Assembly (NCBI GenBank): GCA_025359425.1
Contig: JANYGC010000055.1
Coordinates: 1-64,000, forward strand
Reading direction: 5' to 3'
Length of the DNA stretch: 64,000 nt
Source: Sphingomonadaceae bacterium
GTDB lineage: Bacteria; Pseudomonadota; Alphaproteobacteria; Sphingomonadales; Sphingomonadaceae
The notes under the pieces are model-generated. The model saw nothing but the letters and a program-made list of their open reading frames with translations, made no database searches and was not told the DNA's origin. Position 1 is the stretch's first letter; every line of letters starts with the position of its first letter. Positions 7,935-19,022 of this stretch are shown here, piece after piece. A program made the translations under genes and the position numbers.

Positions 7935-10642
7935 GCGGGAGTCTCGCGCTGGACGGGCCGCTGTGAAACACCGGCGGCGACGCGTTGTAAAGCCTCGTCG
8001 AGCGTCAGGCGCGAAATCCGCGTGCCGGGCGGGAAGGCCGAGAGCAGCCGGCTGGGGAAGGCGGCGGAGAGCACCACGAAGAACCCGTGATCGTCGCGGG
8101 TACGGATCAGCCGTCCGAAGGCTTGGGCCAGCCGGGCGCGGATCACCCGGTCGTCGTAAGCCGCGCCGCCGCCCGCCAGCCGCCGAGCGCGGTGCAAGAT
8201 CGACGGTTTGGGCCACGGGACCTGCTCCATCACCACCAGCCGCAGCGAGTTGCCGGGGACATCGACCCCGTCGCGCAAGGCATCGGTGCCGAGCAGCGAA
8301 GCGCGCGGATCGTCGCGGAAAATGTCCACCAACGTGCCGGTGTCGATTGGATCGACGTGTTGTGCGTAAAGCGGCAGCCCGGCGCGCGCGAGCCGGTCGG
8401 CAATGCGGCCCTGGACTGCCCGCAAACGCCGGATCGCGGTAAACAAGCCCAGTGCCCCGCCGCCCGCCGCCTCAATCAGCCGCGCATAGGCCCCGGCCAG
8501 CGCCGCCATATCGCCCTTGGTCACGTCGGTGACGATCAGCACTTCGGCCTGAGCGGCGTAGTCGAACGGGCTGTCGAAACTGGACAGGCGCGGGGCGAGT
8601 CCCAGCACCGGCGCGCCGCTGCGCACCACCGCGCTGTCCCAATCGTCGCCGTCCTTGAGCGTCGCCGAGGTCAGCATCACGCCGTGTGCGCCCTGCAGCA
8701 CGACTTGCGCAAACGGCTTCATCGGATCGAGCCAGCGGCGGTGCAGCCCCACATCGTATTCGCGCGCCTCAGCCCGATCAACCGCCAGCCAATCGACGAA
8801 TTCGGGATCGGCTGGCCCGCCGAGCCGCTCGAGCAAGGCCTCCCAGGCGGCGAGCAGATCGATGCGCCAGCCGAGCGAATGGCGCGCGCCCTCGATCCGC
8901 GCCCGGCCCGAACCATCGAGCCAGTCGGGCGGTTCGGCCAAAATCGCTTCGAGCCGCACCCCCAGCCGGATCAGCGGACTGCGCAATTCGGCCAGCGCGG
9001 CCTGCGCCGCCCCGGCCAGTTCGACCAAGGGCCCGTCAAGCTGCGCCGCCTCGGTTTCCAGCCCATAGCCGCCGTCCTGTCCGCCGCTTTCATCGCGCGC
9101 GTAAGTCGTGGCGCGCACGGCCGCGAACAGCTCCTCAAGTGGCCCCGACGGCGTGTTGTCATGCAGCCGTTGCAGCCAGCCATCCCCGGGCAGTGCCTCG
9201 GCGGCATGGCGCGCGGCTGAAATCGCCTTGCCCCCTGCTTCGTCATAGCTGGCAATGTCCGCCAGCCGCGCCGCCAGCCCCCGGCGGCGGCCTTTGGAGC
9301 CGCGTTCGGGCCCGATCACCCAGCGGCGCAGCTCGATTGTCTCGGCCCCGGTCAGGGCTGCGGCAAAGGTCGAATCCGCTGCCTCGAACACGTGATGGCC
9401 TTCGTCGAACACGATCCGGCTGGGCCGCTGCGCCGCATCGCGGCCGCGCGCGGCATTGACCATGACCAGCGCATGGTTGGCGATCACCAGATCGGCCTGG
9501 GCACTTGCCCGGCTCGAGCGTTCGATGAAGCATTTGCGGTAGTGCGGGCACCCGGCATAGACGCATTCGCCGCGCCGGTCGGTCAGCGCGGCAACCCCGC
9601 GTTGGCGGAACAGCGTGGCGAGCCAGCCGGGCAGATCGCCGCCGATCATGTCGCCGTCCTGACTGTAAGCCGCCCAGCGCGCGACCAGCTGCGCCATGAT
9701 CGCCGCGCGCCCGGTGAACCCGCCTTGCAGCGCGTCCTCCAGGTTGAGCAGGCACAGGTAATTCTCGCGGCCCTTGCGCACCACCACCGGGGCAGAGCCA
9801 TCGGCGCGGCGGGCTGGCCAGGCGCGGCGGCTTTCCTGACGCAGCTGGCGTTGCAGCGCCTTGGTGTAGGTCGAGACCCAGACCGTGCCTTGTGCAGCTT
9901 GTGCCCACAGCGAAGCTGGCGCGAGGTAGCCCAGTGTCTTGCCGATCCCAGTCCCGGCTTGCGCCAGCAGCAGGTGCGGCGCATCGCGTGCGGTGCGCGG
10001 GGCAAAGACCTGCGCGGCTTCCTCGGCATAGGCGACTTGCGCCGGGCGGGGCTCGGCCCCTTGCCCGGTAAGCTCGGCGAGCCGCGCCGCCACGATCGCC
10101 GGATTGAGCGTCAACTGCGCGGGCTGCGGCCGTTCGGCGACGTCCTCCCATTCGGGCAGTCGCGAAAACAGCCAGCGTTCGACCTTGGCCGGGGCGGTGA
10201 TCCGCGCGGCCAGCAGCGGTGCCCACGACCACCGCAGCCGGGTCAACGCCTGGAGCGAAGTCCACGCGCCTTCGCGCTCACTCCAGCCGGGTGACGAACA
10301 AATGCCGAGCAGCGCTTCGGCCCCCTGCTGGAGCAGCAGCGCAACCTCGTCATCGCTCTGTGGTTCAGGCAAGCCAAGGGTGTGCGCCAGCCCCTTGGGC
10401 GTCGGCACCATAAACCGCGCCGGGTGGACGAAGGCGAACAGCTCGAGCAGGTCGAGCCCGGACAGGTCGGGATAGCCGAGCCGGGTCGCCACCAATGGCG
10501 CGTTGAGCATCAATAGCGGGGTATCGGCAGCCGCGACAATCGCGTCACCCTTGCTCACCGTCCGCGTCGCGCCCGAGCCGCCGCGCAGCCAGCAGCCGCC
10601 GTGGCTGGCGTGCAGGGCGGGGAGAGGCAGCGCTTCGCTCAT
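7931..10642 (-). CDS. ATP-dependent DNA helicase, DinG/XPD-like with Fe-S cluster
   Basis: A 903-aa superfamily 2 helicase. Walker A is AQAGTGIGKT (227-236) and the Walker B box is DEGH (413-416). Four cysteines at 297, 360, 365 and 371 have the spacing of the [4Fe-4S] domain of XPD/DinG helicases. Motif VI appears near the end as QAFGRLIRTRDDHG. Such enzymes unwind DNA 5' to 3' and resolve R-loops or damaged duplexes. ATG 10642 (MSEALPLP) is taken as start; the upstream in-frame extension is unconvincing. The product lacks the N-terminal exonuclease of some Gram-positive DinG proteins. Confidence 0.92.
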   Translation of the reverse strand: MSEALPLPALHASHGGCWLRGGSGATRTVSKGDAIVAAADTPLLMLNAPLVATRLGYPDLSGLDLLELFAFVHPARFMVPTPKGLAHTLGLPEPQSDDEVALLLQQGAEALLGICSSPGWSEREGAWTSLQALTRLRWSWAPLLAARITAPAKVERWLFSRLPEWEDVAERPQPAQLTLNPAIVAARLAELTGQGAEPRPAQVAYAEEAAQVFAPRTARDAPHLLLAQAGTGIGKTLGYLAPASLWAQAAQGTVWVSTYTKALQRQLRQESRRAWPARRADGSAPVVVRKGRENYLCLLNLEDALQGGFTGRAAIMAQLVARWAAYSQDGDMIGGDLPGWLATLFRQRGVAALTDRRGECVYAGCPHYRKCFIERSSRASAQADLVIANHALVMVNAARGRDAAQRPSRIVFDEGHHVFEAADSTFAAALTGAETIELRRWVIGPERGSKGRRRGLAARLADIASYDEAGGKAISAARHAAEALPGDGWLQRLHDNTPSGPLEELFAAVRATTYARDESGGQDGGYGLETEAAQLDGPLVELAGAAQAALAELRSPLIRLGVRLEAILAEPPDWLDGSGRARIEGARHSLGWRIDLLAAWEALLERLGGPADPEFVDWLAVDRAEAREYDVGLHRRWLDPMKPFAQVVLQGAHGVMLTSATLKDGDDWDSAVVRSGAPVLGLAPRLSSFDSPFDYAAQAEVLIVTDVTKGDMAALAGAYARLIEAAGGGALGLFTAIRRLRAVQGRIADRLARAGLPLYAQHVDPIDTGTLVDIFRDDPRASLLGTDALRDGVDVPGNSLRLVVMEQVPWPKPSILHRARRLAGGGAAYDDRVIRARLAQAFGRLIRTRDDHGFFVVLSAAFPSRLLSAFPPGTRISRLTLDEALQRVAAGVSQRPVQRETPA

Positions 10643-10706
10643 TGCCGCAGCGATAGAACGAAAATGGAACGCAGGGCAAGCGCGCCGGGCCAAAAGCCCC
10701 GCAGGC

Positions 10707-12540
<1,834 letters not shown>

Positions 12541-12569
12541 AAACTCTGCCGCTTGATTGAGCCGCAAAG

Positions 12570-12659
12570 CCCTTCCCCTGGGGGAAGGGTTGGGATGGGG
12601 GGTCTGCCTTATCGAGCGTGGAACCCCCACCCCCCAACCCCACCCCACCGGGGAGGGGC
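12570..12659. repeat. GC-rich dyad repeat, copy I (downstream of gltX)
   Basis: About 90 bases made of two inverted halves. The left half begins with a nine-base stem CCCTTCCCC/GGGGAAGGG, then a G-rich run; the right half is the mirror image, ending in a stem around CACCGGGGAGGGG. The same composite occurs at 14387-14473. Intergenic, between the PRTase stop and the gltX stop. It may act as a bidirectional terminator or be a dispersed REP-like element. Confidence 0.75.
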
Positions 12660-12688
12660 GATCATGCTTCGTCAGAACCGTCTCGTGG

Positions 12689-14335
12689 TCACCACCCCGC
12701 CGCCGCACCCAACCGCGCAACCACTCGGTCCTTGCCCAGCACCTGCATCAGCTCAAACAGATCAGGCGTGTTGCGCCGTGCCGCGAGCACGATCCGCAAC
12801 GCTCCCGCCAGATCGCCAAAATGCCCGCGGAACGCATCGGGCGCGGCCTTGAACGCCTTCACATTGGCGGCATAACCATAGCTCAACCCCAGCGCCCGGA
12901 GCCATTCGAGCCACTGGTCGCGGTCGAGCGCCGGGTCATAGGCGGCAGCAATGGCGGCAAGCATGCCTTCGGGCGGGGCGGGCTGGAGCGCGGCCAGTGC
13001 GGTTTGTGCTTCGGGCAGCAGGCCAGCATAGGTATCGTCGAAGAAATACCCGATGTCGGGGGCCAGATCGGACCACTTGACGATGTCCTTGCGCGGGCGC
13101 TCGCCGTGGCGCTCAATGTCGAGAATGGCCTGCGAATAGGCCCCGTCGGCGCCGAACCGCGTGGCGAATTCGGACGCATGGTCGCTCGCCCAGACCAGCG
13201 CCGCGTCATAGATTGCGCCCGCGCTCATCGCCCCGACCAGATCGCGCGAGACGCTGTCGAGCTTGGCCAGATCGAACAGCGCACCGGCGCGGTTCATCCG
13301 TTCGAGTTCGATTGTAAAGTCTTCATTGCTCACCCCCGGATTGGCAGCGCGCCAATCCTCAAAGCGGCCGTCGATCAGGTTGAGCAGGTATTCGATCACT
13401 GCATCGCGCGGATAGCCAGCCTCCATGTACCAGCCGACCGACGCTTCAGGATCGCTGCGCTTCGACAGCTTGCGCCGCGACGAGCCATCGTTCTTCTCGA
13501 TCGGCGAGATATGCGCAAAGCGCGGCGGGACCCAGCCGAACAGCTTGAACATTTCAGCGTGCATCGGATAGCTCGCCAGCCATTCGTTGCCGCGCACGAC
13601 ATCGGTGGTCCGCATGAAATGGTCATCGACCACGTGGGCGAGGTGATAGGTCGGCATCCCGTCGGCCTTGAGCAGCACGACATCGGTCTGGTTGGCGGGA
13701 AATTCGAGGCTCTCACGAATCGTATCGGGCAGGGTGACCCGCTCGTCGCGCCCGCCGGTCGAACGCAGGCGGATCACGAACGGCTGGCTCGCCGCGAGCG
13801 CTGCATCGACGTCTGCGGCGGTCTTGTCGCGCCAGATTGCCCAGGTGCCCCAATAGCCCGGCGGCACCTTGTGCTTGGCCTGCGCGTCGCGCAGCGCCTG
13901 CAATTCCTCGGCGCTGGCGAAGCACGGATAGGCGTGGCCTTGTTCGAGCAGCCAGCGCACGCAGCTTTGATAGATCGGTTTGCGCTCGCTCTGGCGGTAG
14001 GGTCCGTATTGGCCGATTTCCTTGCCGTCAGCGATCTCGCCTTCGTCGGGCGAGAGGCCGTAAGTCGCCAGCGACGCGAGGATCAGCTCGACCGTGCCGG
14101 CGACTTCGCGCTTCCTGTCGGTATCCTCGATCCGCAAATAAAACAGCCCGCCGCTCTGGTGCGCGACCCGGCGCGAAACCAGCGAAGTGTAAAGCCCGCC
14201 GATGTGCATCGAACCGGTCGGGCTGGGGCCGAAGCGGGTGACGCAAGCGCCTGCGGGCAGATCGCGCGGTGGGAAGCGGGCTTCGAGCTCGTCGATCGTG
14301 AAACTGGCTTCGGGGGTGAAGATGTTACGGTCCAT
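12689..14335 (-). CDS. gltX: Glutamyl-tRNA synthetase of the long (about 550-aa) type
   Basis: A 548-aa class I aminoacyl-tRNA synthetase that charges tRNA with glutamate. The HIGH-type motif is in FGPSPTGSMHIGGLYT (MHIG at 43-46) and the KMSKS-type motif is KLSKR (289-293), both in GluRS form; LRIEDTDRKRE is also diagnostic. It is about 75 residues longer than usual proteobacterial GluRS, with an N-terminal extension and the HIGGLYTSLVSRR wording that I associate with Clostridium-type enzymes. It may therefore be a second GluRS, or one acquired by transfer; the usual gltX is not in the window. It is bracketed by two dyad repeats and sits divergently from class I LysRS. Confidence 0.9.
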   Translation of the reverse strand: MDRNIFTPEASFTIDELEARFPPRDLPAGACVTRFGPSPTGSMHIGGLYTSLVSRRVAHQSGGLFYLRIEDTDRKREVAGTVELILASLATYGLSPDEGEIADGKEIGQYGPYRQSERKPIYQSCVRWLLEQGHAYPCFASAEELQALRDAQAKHKVPPGYWGTWAIWRDKTAADVDAALAASQPFVIRLRSTGGRDERVTLPDTIRESLEFPANQTDVVLLKADGMPTYHLAHVVDDHFMRTTDVVRGNEWLASYPMHAEMFKLFGWVPPRFAHISPIEKNDGSSRRKLSKRSDPEASVGWYMEAGYPRDAVIEYLLNLIDGRFEDWRAANPGVSNEDFTIELERMNRAGALFDLAKLDSVSRDLVGAMSAGAIYDAALVWASDHASEFATRFGADGAYSQAILDIERHGERPRKDIVKWSDLAPDIGYFFDDTYAGLLPEAQTALAALQPAPPEGMLAAIAAAYDPALDRDQWLEWLRALGLSYGYAANVKAFKAAPDAFRGHFGDLAGALRIVLAARRNTPDLFELMQVLGKDRVVARLGAAAGW

Positions 14336-14386
14336 CGGTGCCCCTTAAAGGAATTGAGGCGGAGATAAAGCCTTGGACTCTCTTTG

Positions 14387-14473
14387 CCCCTCCCCGGTGG
14401 GGAGGGGTTGGGGTGGGGGTTCGACACCGGCGTGGAACCCCCACCCCTCGATCCCCTCCCCACCGGGGAGGGG
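14387..14473. repeat. GC-rich dyad repeat, copy II (upstream of gltX)
   Basis: An 87-base composite palindrome. Each half has a nine-base stem CCCCTCCCC/GGGGAGGGG around GGT, followed by a G-rich run ending in GGTTC; the halves face each other across about 10 bases. Copy I at 12570-12659 has the same plan with paired base changes in its left stem. It lies between the divergent starts of gltX and lysK and so forms part of their leader or promoter region. Confidence 0.75.
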
Positions 14474-14533
14474 AGGAATTGTCGCGGTTTGTGCTTGCGC
14501 GGGCGGGTGAAACTCGCAATTGCGCGGGACATT

Positions 14534-16138
14534 ATGACAGACGCCGAACTCATTGCCGCCGCGCAGGTCTCCAAGGCCTGGCCGTTCGAGGAAGCCCGCA
14601 AGCTGATCAAGCGGTTTCCTGACGGTAAACCGGGCCAAAACGGACAAGCCGCAGCGGTGGTGTTCGAGACCGGCTATGGGCCGAGCGGGCTGCCGCATAT
14701 CGGCACCTTCCAGGAAGTGCTGCGCACCACGCTGGTCCGCCGCGCTTATGAGACGCTGACCGGCGGCGCGCCGACCCGGCTGATCGCGTTTTCCGACGAT
14801 ATGGACGGCCTGCGCAAGGTACCCGACAATATCGAAAACCGTGCAGTGCTCGATGCCAATCTGCACCGTCCGCTGACCCGCATCCCCGATCCGTTCGGGA
14901 CGCATGAGAGCTTTGCGCATCACAACAACGCGATGCTGCGCCAGTTCCTCGACCGGTTCGCCTTCGATTACGAATTCGTCTCGTCGAGCGACATGTACAA
15001 TTCGGGCCAGTTCGATGACGCGCTGAAGGGCGTGCTGCGCAACTGGCAGGCGATCATGGACATCATGCTGCCGACGCTGCGCGCCGAGCGGGCGGCGACT
15101 TACTCGCCGGTCCTGCCGGTTTCGGCGACGTCGGGCAAAGTGCTCCAAGTGCCGGTCACGGTGCTCGATGCCGAGGCCGGGATTGTCCGGTTCGAGGATG
15201 AGGGGCAGAGCGTCGAGCAATCGATCCTTGGCGGGCAGGCCAAGCTGCAGTGGAAGGTCGACTGGGCGATGCGCTGGGTCGCGCTGGGCGTCGATTACGA
15301 GATGTGCGGCAAGGATCTGACTGACTCGGTCCGCGAAAGCGGCAAGATTGCCCGCGCGCTCGGCGGACGTCCGCCCGAAGGGATGATCTACGAGCTGTTC
15401 CTCGACGAGAACGGCGAGAAGATTTCCAAATCCAAGGGCAACGGGCTGACCATCGACCAGTGGCTGTCCTATGGCAGCGAGGAAAGCCTGGGGTTCTTCA
15501 TCTACCGCGAACCCAAGAGCGCGAAGAGCCTGCACGCCGGGGTGGTTCCCAAGGCGGTCGACGAATACTGGCAGTTTCGCGAAAAGCTCGCCAGCCAGCC
15601 GCTCGAGCAGCAGCTCGGCAACCCGGTGTGGCATCTGCTGCGGGCCAATGGCGATGCGGGCGGGGATGGCGACAAGCTGCCGGTGACGTATGGCCTGCTG
15701 CTCAATCTGGTCGGCGTGCTCGGCGCGGGCGCGACCCGCGATCAGGTCTGGTCGTACCTTGGCAACTACATCGCCGATGCCGATCCGGCGGCGCATCCCG
15801 CAGTGGACACGCTGGTCACCACCGCGCTCGCCTACAACCGCGATTTCATCGCCCCGACGTTGCAGCGGCGCAAGCCCGAGCCGAACGAAGCGCTGGCGCT
15901 GGCCGCGCTCGACGAGGAGCTCGCCGCAACCTCTGACGATGCCACGCCTGAGGAATTGCAGACCATGGTCTACGAGATCGGCAAGGACCCGCACTTCGCC
16001 TTTGAAGGGCTGCGCGACTGGTTCAAGGCGCTGTACGAAACCCTGCTCGGCTCACCCCAAGGCCCGCGCATGGGCAGCTTCATCGCGCTCTACGGCATCG
16101 CCAACACCCGCAAGCTGATTGCCGAGGCACTGGGCTAG
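14534..16138 (+). CDS. lysK: Class I lysyl-tRNA synthetase
   Basis: A 534-aa class I LysRS, unrelated in fold to the class II LysS of most bacteria. The HIGH-type motif is GYGPSGLPHIGTFQE (PHIG at 54-57) and the KMSKS motif is KISKSKG (296-302). Class I LysRS is typical of archaea, spirochaetes and many alphaproteobacteria including this order. Length is normal. ATG 14534 is used; the in-frame region upstream is repeat DNA. It is divergent from gltX. Class I LysRS is structurally closest to GluRS, which makes the pairing notable though possibly coincidental. Confidence 0.93.
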   Translation: MTDAELIAAAQVSKAWPFEEARKLIKRFPDGKPGQNGQAAAVVFETGYGPSGLPHIGTFQEVLRTTLVRRAYETLTGGAPTRLIAFSDDMDGLRKVPDNIENRAVLDANLHRPLTRIPDPFGTHESFAHHNNAMLRQFLDRFAFDYEFVSSSDMYNSGQFDDALKGVLRNWQAIMDIMLPTLRAERAATYSPVLPVSATSGKVLQVPVTVLDAEAGIVRFEDEGQSVEQSILGGQAKLQWKVDWAMRWVALGVDYEMCGKDLTDSVRESGKIARALGGRPPEGMIYELFLDENGEKISKSKGNGLTIDQWLSYGSEESLGFFIYREPKSAKSLHAGVVPKAVDEYWQFREKLASQPLEQQLGNPVWHLLRANGDAGGDGDKLPVTYGLLLNLVGVLGAGATRDQVWSYLGNYIADADPAAHPAVDTLVTTALAYNRDFIAPTLQRRKPEPNEALALAALDEELAATSDDATPEELQTMVYEIGKDPHFAFEGLRDWFKALYETLLGSPQGPRMGSFIALYGIANTRKLIAEALG

Positions 16139-16148
16139 AGCGCGCGCG

Positions 16149-17951
16149 TTACTGCGTTTGTTCCGCTTCGCTCCCATCGGCTGGCGCCAGGATAGCTTTC
16201 GCTCCCTCATTGCCCGCGTCGGCCGCGTCTCTGAAAAGGGTGTCGGCTTTGGTTAAGTTTTTGAGCACTGCAGGCGTTTCGCCGTCGGCTGGCGCACCAC
16301 TATCATAGAGCTGGCCCAAGAAGAACTTTGCCTGCGGTGCCTCGGACGTGGCGGTGGCTTCGAACCACATCGCAGCAGCAGCAGGGGAGATTTGTTGCTG
16401 TTCGAACCCTTTCAAGTAGATGCACCCCATGATGTAATTTGCCCGGCCTGCGCCGGTTGCAGCATATTTCTCGATAGTGTCGAAGGTGACGCCGTCTTTT
16501 CCGAGCACTTCGTTGACGATCTTGCACTCCGGATCGTTGATCCATCGTGCCGGGTCGACCTGAGCGATGGCCTTCGCGACCGGATCGGTGATCTCGGCAC
16601 CCGCTTCTGCGGCCTCGGAAGCTGCCGTTGCCGTCGCCTCAGCGGCTGGCTGGTCATCACCGGTGTCGCACATCGTGAGTGCCAGAACCAGCAGCACCGC
16701 AGCGGCGATCCCGCCCAGCACAATCGGCTTCTTGTACCACGGCTTCGTTGGTGCAGCCGGCTCGGCCGAGAGCAGCGGAAGCGGCGCGGCCGCAACGACG
16801 GGTTCAGCCACCGCCGCCTGATCAGGCGTTGCAGCGGTCTTGCCGCTCGAACGGTCAAACAGATCGCCATTGGCAGCGCGCATGTAGAGCACCGGCGTCG
16901 CCCATTCCGAACCCGTGCGATCGAGCAGGCCCTTGCGCCCCTCGCTCATCGCCTGTTCGACCGGCAGGCCCTGGGCGATGCGCTTGTAAAAGGTTTCGGC
17001 AAAGATAATTGCGGCTTCGTCGGAGATCGGGAATTGCATGGCGACCACCGAGGGTACCCCGCTGCCGATCAGCGCGCTGGCGACCCCGGCGAACGGATGC
17101 AGCCCGGTCTGCTGCCCGGTGGTGCCGGTGTTGCAGGCGTTGAGGAACACCAGCCGCAGCGGCTCGTCATGGAGCCAGGTGGCAAAGGTATTGCCGCTGA
17201 TCGGCTGCTCGCTCCCGTCAGCCGATTCCATGATGACCTGGCCGCCCAAGCCGCTGTCGAAATTGCCGTGGCCCATGTAATGGACCACGTGGAATTCGTC
17301 CTGCGACAAGGCATCAAGGATCAGCCGCGCTTCGGGGCGGCACTCGACGTATTCGATATTGTCCAATCCGTCCCAGATCTTGCAGATCCGCGCCTTTTCG
17401 TCGCCGAGGTTGAGCGGACTGGTATCCTTGGGATTGGAGACGAGCAGCAGGATCTTGAGCTTGCCGATGATCGGGTGGAGCGGGACCGAGATCGGGGTGT
17501 CGAAGGCGCGGACTACCGGGGTGTTGACCGATACCACCAGCGGGTTCTGGTTGCGCCGCCGCATCAGTTCCCACGGCAAGCTGGCAACCTCGGCCATGCC
17601 TTCGGCGGCGAGGTTCATCGACAGGCGGATGCGCACCCCGGTCTTGTCAGGGTTGCGCTTGGCCGCGTCTTCGGCGCTTCTGAGGACTTCGCGGGTTTCG
17701 CCGCTGAACAGCGCGTCGAACAGTTGCACCCCGACCATTTCGACCGACAACAGCCGCTCGGGCGGCACATTGCCGGCGCTCATCCCGCGGGCCGCGCTCG
17801 AAGCGCCGAAAATCGAGGGCGACAGGTCGGCGAGTCGGAACGGTAGTTTGAGCTCTGAATTGCCTTCGCCGCCATCGGCCGATTTGGCCGAAACCTGAAA
17901 GTTTTCGCCCCGCGCCGGTGATATCATCACATAAATATCGAGATACTTCAT
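16149..17951 (-). CDS. CHAT-domain (caspase-like) membrane protein with Sel1-like C-terminus
   Basis: A 600-aa protein. Residues about 160-365 form a CHAT domain: the catalytic His lies in HVVHYMGHGN (H228) and the catalytic Cys in VFLNACNTG (C273), followed by GVPSVVAMQFPISD. Before it, residues 1-155 are an uncharacterised domain containing ASLPWELM, common ahead of CHAT domains. An Ala/Pro-rich linker leads to one membrane helix (410-427). The C-terminal part (460-590) has Sel1/TPR-like helices such as ANYIMGCIYLKG and AKFFLGQLYDSG. CHAT proteins are cysteine proteases in toxin, cell-death or defence settings. ATG 17951 follows AGGGGGA. No obvious substrate gene adjoins it. Confidence 0.85.
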   Translation of the reverse strand: MKYLDIYVMISPARGENFQVSAKSADGGEGNSELKLPFRLADLSPSIFGASSAARGMSAGNVPPERLLSVEMVGVQLFDALFSGETREVLRSAEDAAKRNPDKTGVRIRLSMNLAAEGMAEVASLPWELMRRRNQNPLVVSVNTPVVRAFDTPISVPLHPIIGKLKILLLVSNPKDTSPLNLGDEKARICKIWDGLDNIEYVECRPEARLILDALSQDEFHVVHYMGHGNFDSGLGGQVIMESADGSEQPISGNTFATWLHDEPLRLVFLNACNTGTTGQQTGLHPFAGVASALIGSGVPSVVAMQFPISDEAAIIFAETFYKRIAQGLPVEQAMSEGRKGLLDRTGSEWATPVLYMRAANGDLFDRSSGKTAATPDQAAVAEPVVAAAPLPLLSAEPAAPTKPWYKKPIVLGGIAAAVLLVLALTMCDTGDDQPAAEATATAASEAAEAGAEITDPVAKAIAQVDPARWINDPECKIVNEVLGKDGVTFDTIEKYAATGAGRANYIMGCIYLKGFEQQQISPAAAAMWFEATATSEAPQAKFFLGQLYDSGAPADGETPAVLKNLTKADTLFRDAADAGNEGAKAILAPADGSEAEQTQ

Positions 17952-18131
17952 CACGTCCCCCTTCAACCCCTGAACTCAAGATATCCGCCCGGCCGCAGCT
18001 TCCGCCGCCGCACCCGTTCGAAAGGCTCGCGCCCCGGGGCCGGGTATCGATCATGTTGCTGAGAAGTGTCACGGCGACATCTTCCCACCCGAAGATACTA
18101 GCGACCACCTGCAGGTCTATCATGCGCCGCG

Positions 18132-19022
18132 CTATCCCGCCAGCGCCTTGCGGTACGCACGCTGCATGGGGGCCAAAGTGGCGGCGAGGTCGGCGCTGAG
18201 CTCTGGCCGCAGCAGGTGTTGCCCGATCAGATCGCCTTGCACGGCGAGCAATCGTTCGGCCTCGACCGGGTCAAGCAGCCCCGCCGCCACGGCCACGCGC
18301 CAGGCACCGAGCATCGGCGCGGTCAGCGCTCCGGCTGCGGCCTTAGCCTCGACCTCGCGCGGGCTCGGCAAGCCATGCTGCTGCGCTTTCATCGCGGTGA
18401 CGATCGCGGCTTTCCAGCGCCGATCGGACTGTGCGCGGGCCAGCGCGTGGTCACGCGCGGCCCGTATCGCAGGATCGACAATAGCGTCTGCTGCAATCAC
18501 CAGCGGAGCTTCGGTGCCAACGCTGCAAAGGAAGCCCGGGGTGGCGACAAAAGCATCGAGATCGCGCGCTGCGGCGCATGCGGGCCGCGAATAGTGCAGC
18601 GGCACCGCGCGGCACGACAGCGGCCGCCGCGCATAAATGCTGCACTGGGCGTTTTCCAACATCGGGCAGCGACCTGAACCCAGATCGAGCGGCAGGACCG
18701 ACAAGCTGAGGTACTGGACGTATTCGACCACCCGGTCAGCGCGCCGCACTTTGGCAGGCCAGGCAGCGGCGGCAAACTGGCCGAGCAGGCGCTTGGTTTC
18801 GTAGAATTCCGCGCTCGCTTCGGCGCGCGACAGATCGGTCACGATATCGCCCAACGCGCGTGGCAGGCTGTAGATCCGCAGCATCAATCGCAGCACGAAC
18901 ATATCGGCCAAAGCGGCCGCCTCACCGAGTTCGAGCTCGGGCGCGCGTTTGCAGCACGCGCCGCACATGGTGCAGGCGAAGCGGCGCTCGCCCGCGTTCA
19001 GGCCTGCTGGGCCGCGATCCAC
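18132..19022 (-). CDS. YkgJ family cysteine-cluster protein
   Basis: A 296-aa protein with the N-terminal CxxCGACC cluster (CTMCGACC, 17-24) of the YkgJ/zinc- or Fe-chelating family. A second group of cysteines follows at GRCPMLENAQCSIYARRPLSC, the standard C...C-SIY-RP--C pattern. The rest is helical and not conserved to my knowledge. The family is presumed to bind a metal or Fe-S cluster; function unknown. The probable GTG start at 19022 overlaps the DUF885 gene by about 25 bases, which suggests coupling with that gene. Confidence 0.8.
   Translation of the reverse strand: MDRGPAGLNAGERRFACTMCGACCKRAPELELGEAAALADMFVLRLMLRIYSLPRALGDIVTDLSRAEASAEFYETKRLLGQFAAAAWPAKVRRADRVVEYVQYLSLSVLPLDLGSGRCPMLENAQCSIYARRPLSCRAVPLHYSRPACAAARDLDAFVATPGFLCSVGTEAPLVIAADAIVDPAIRAARDHALARAQSDRRWKAAIVTAMKAQQHGLPSPREVEAKAAAGALTAPMLGAWRVAVAAGLLDPVEAERLLAVQGDLIGQHLLRPELSADLAATLAPMQRAYRKALAG

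Noticed and set aside
12557-14368. Long plus-strand open frame of about 600 codons opposite gltX
   Set aside because: It is the antisense of a GC-rich real gene with clear synthetase motifs; its product has no recognisable content. The same holds for long frames opposite ettA (25860-27662), helicase (8087-10294), accC (56106-57110), cusA (42261-43976) and the histidine kinase (52832-54502).
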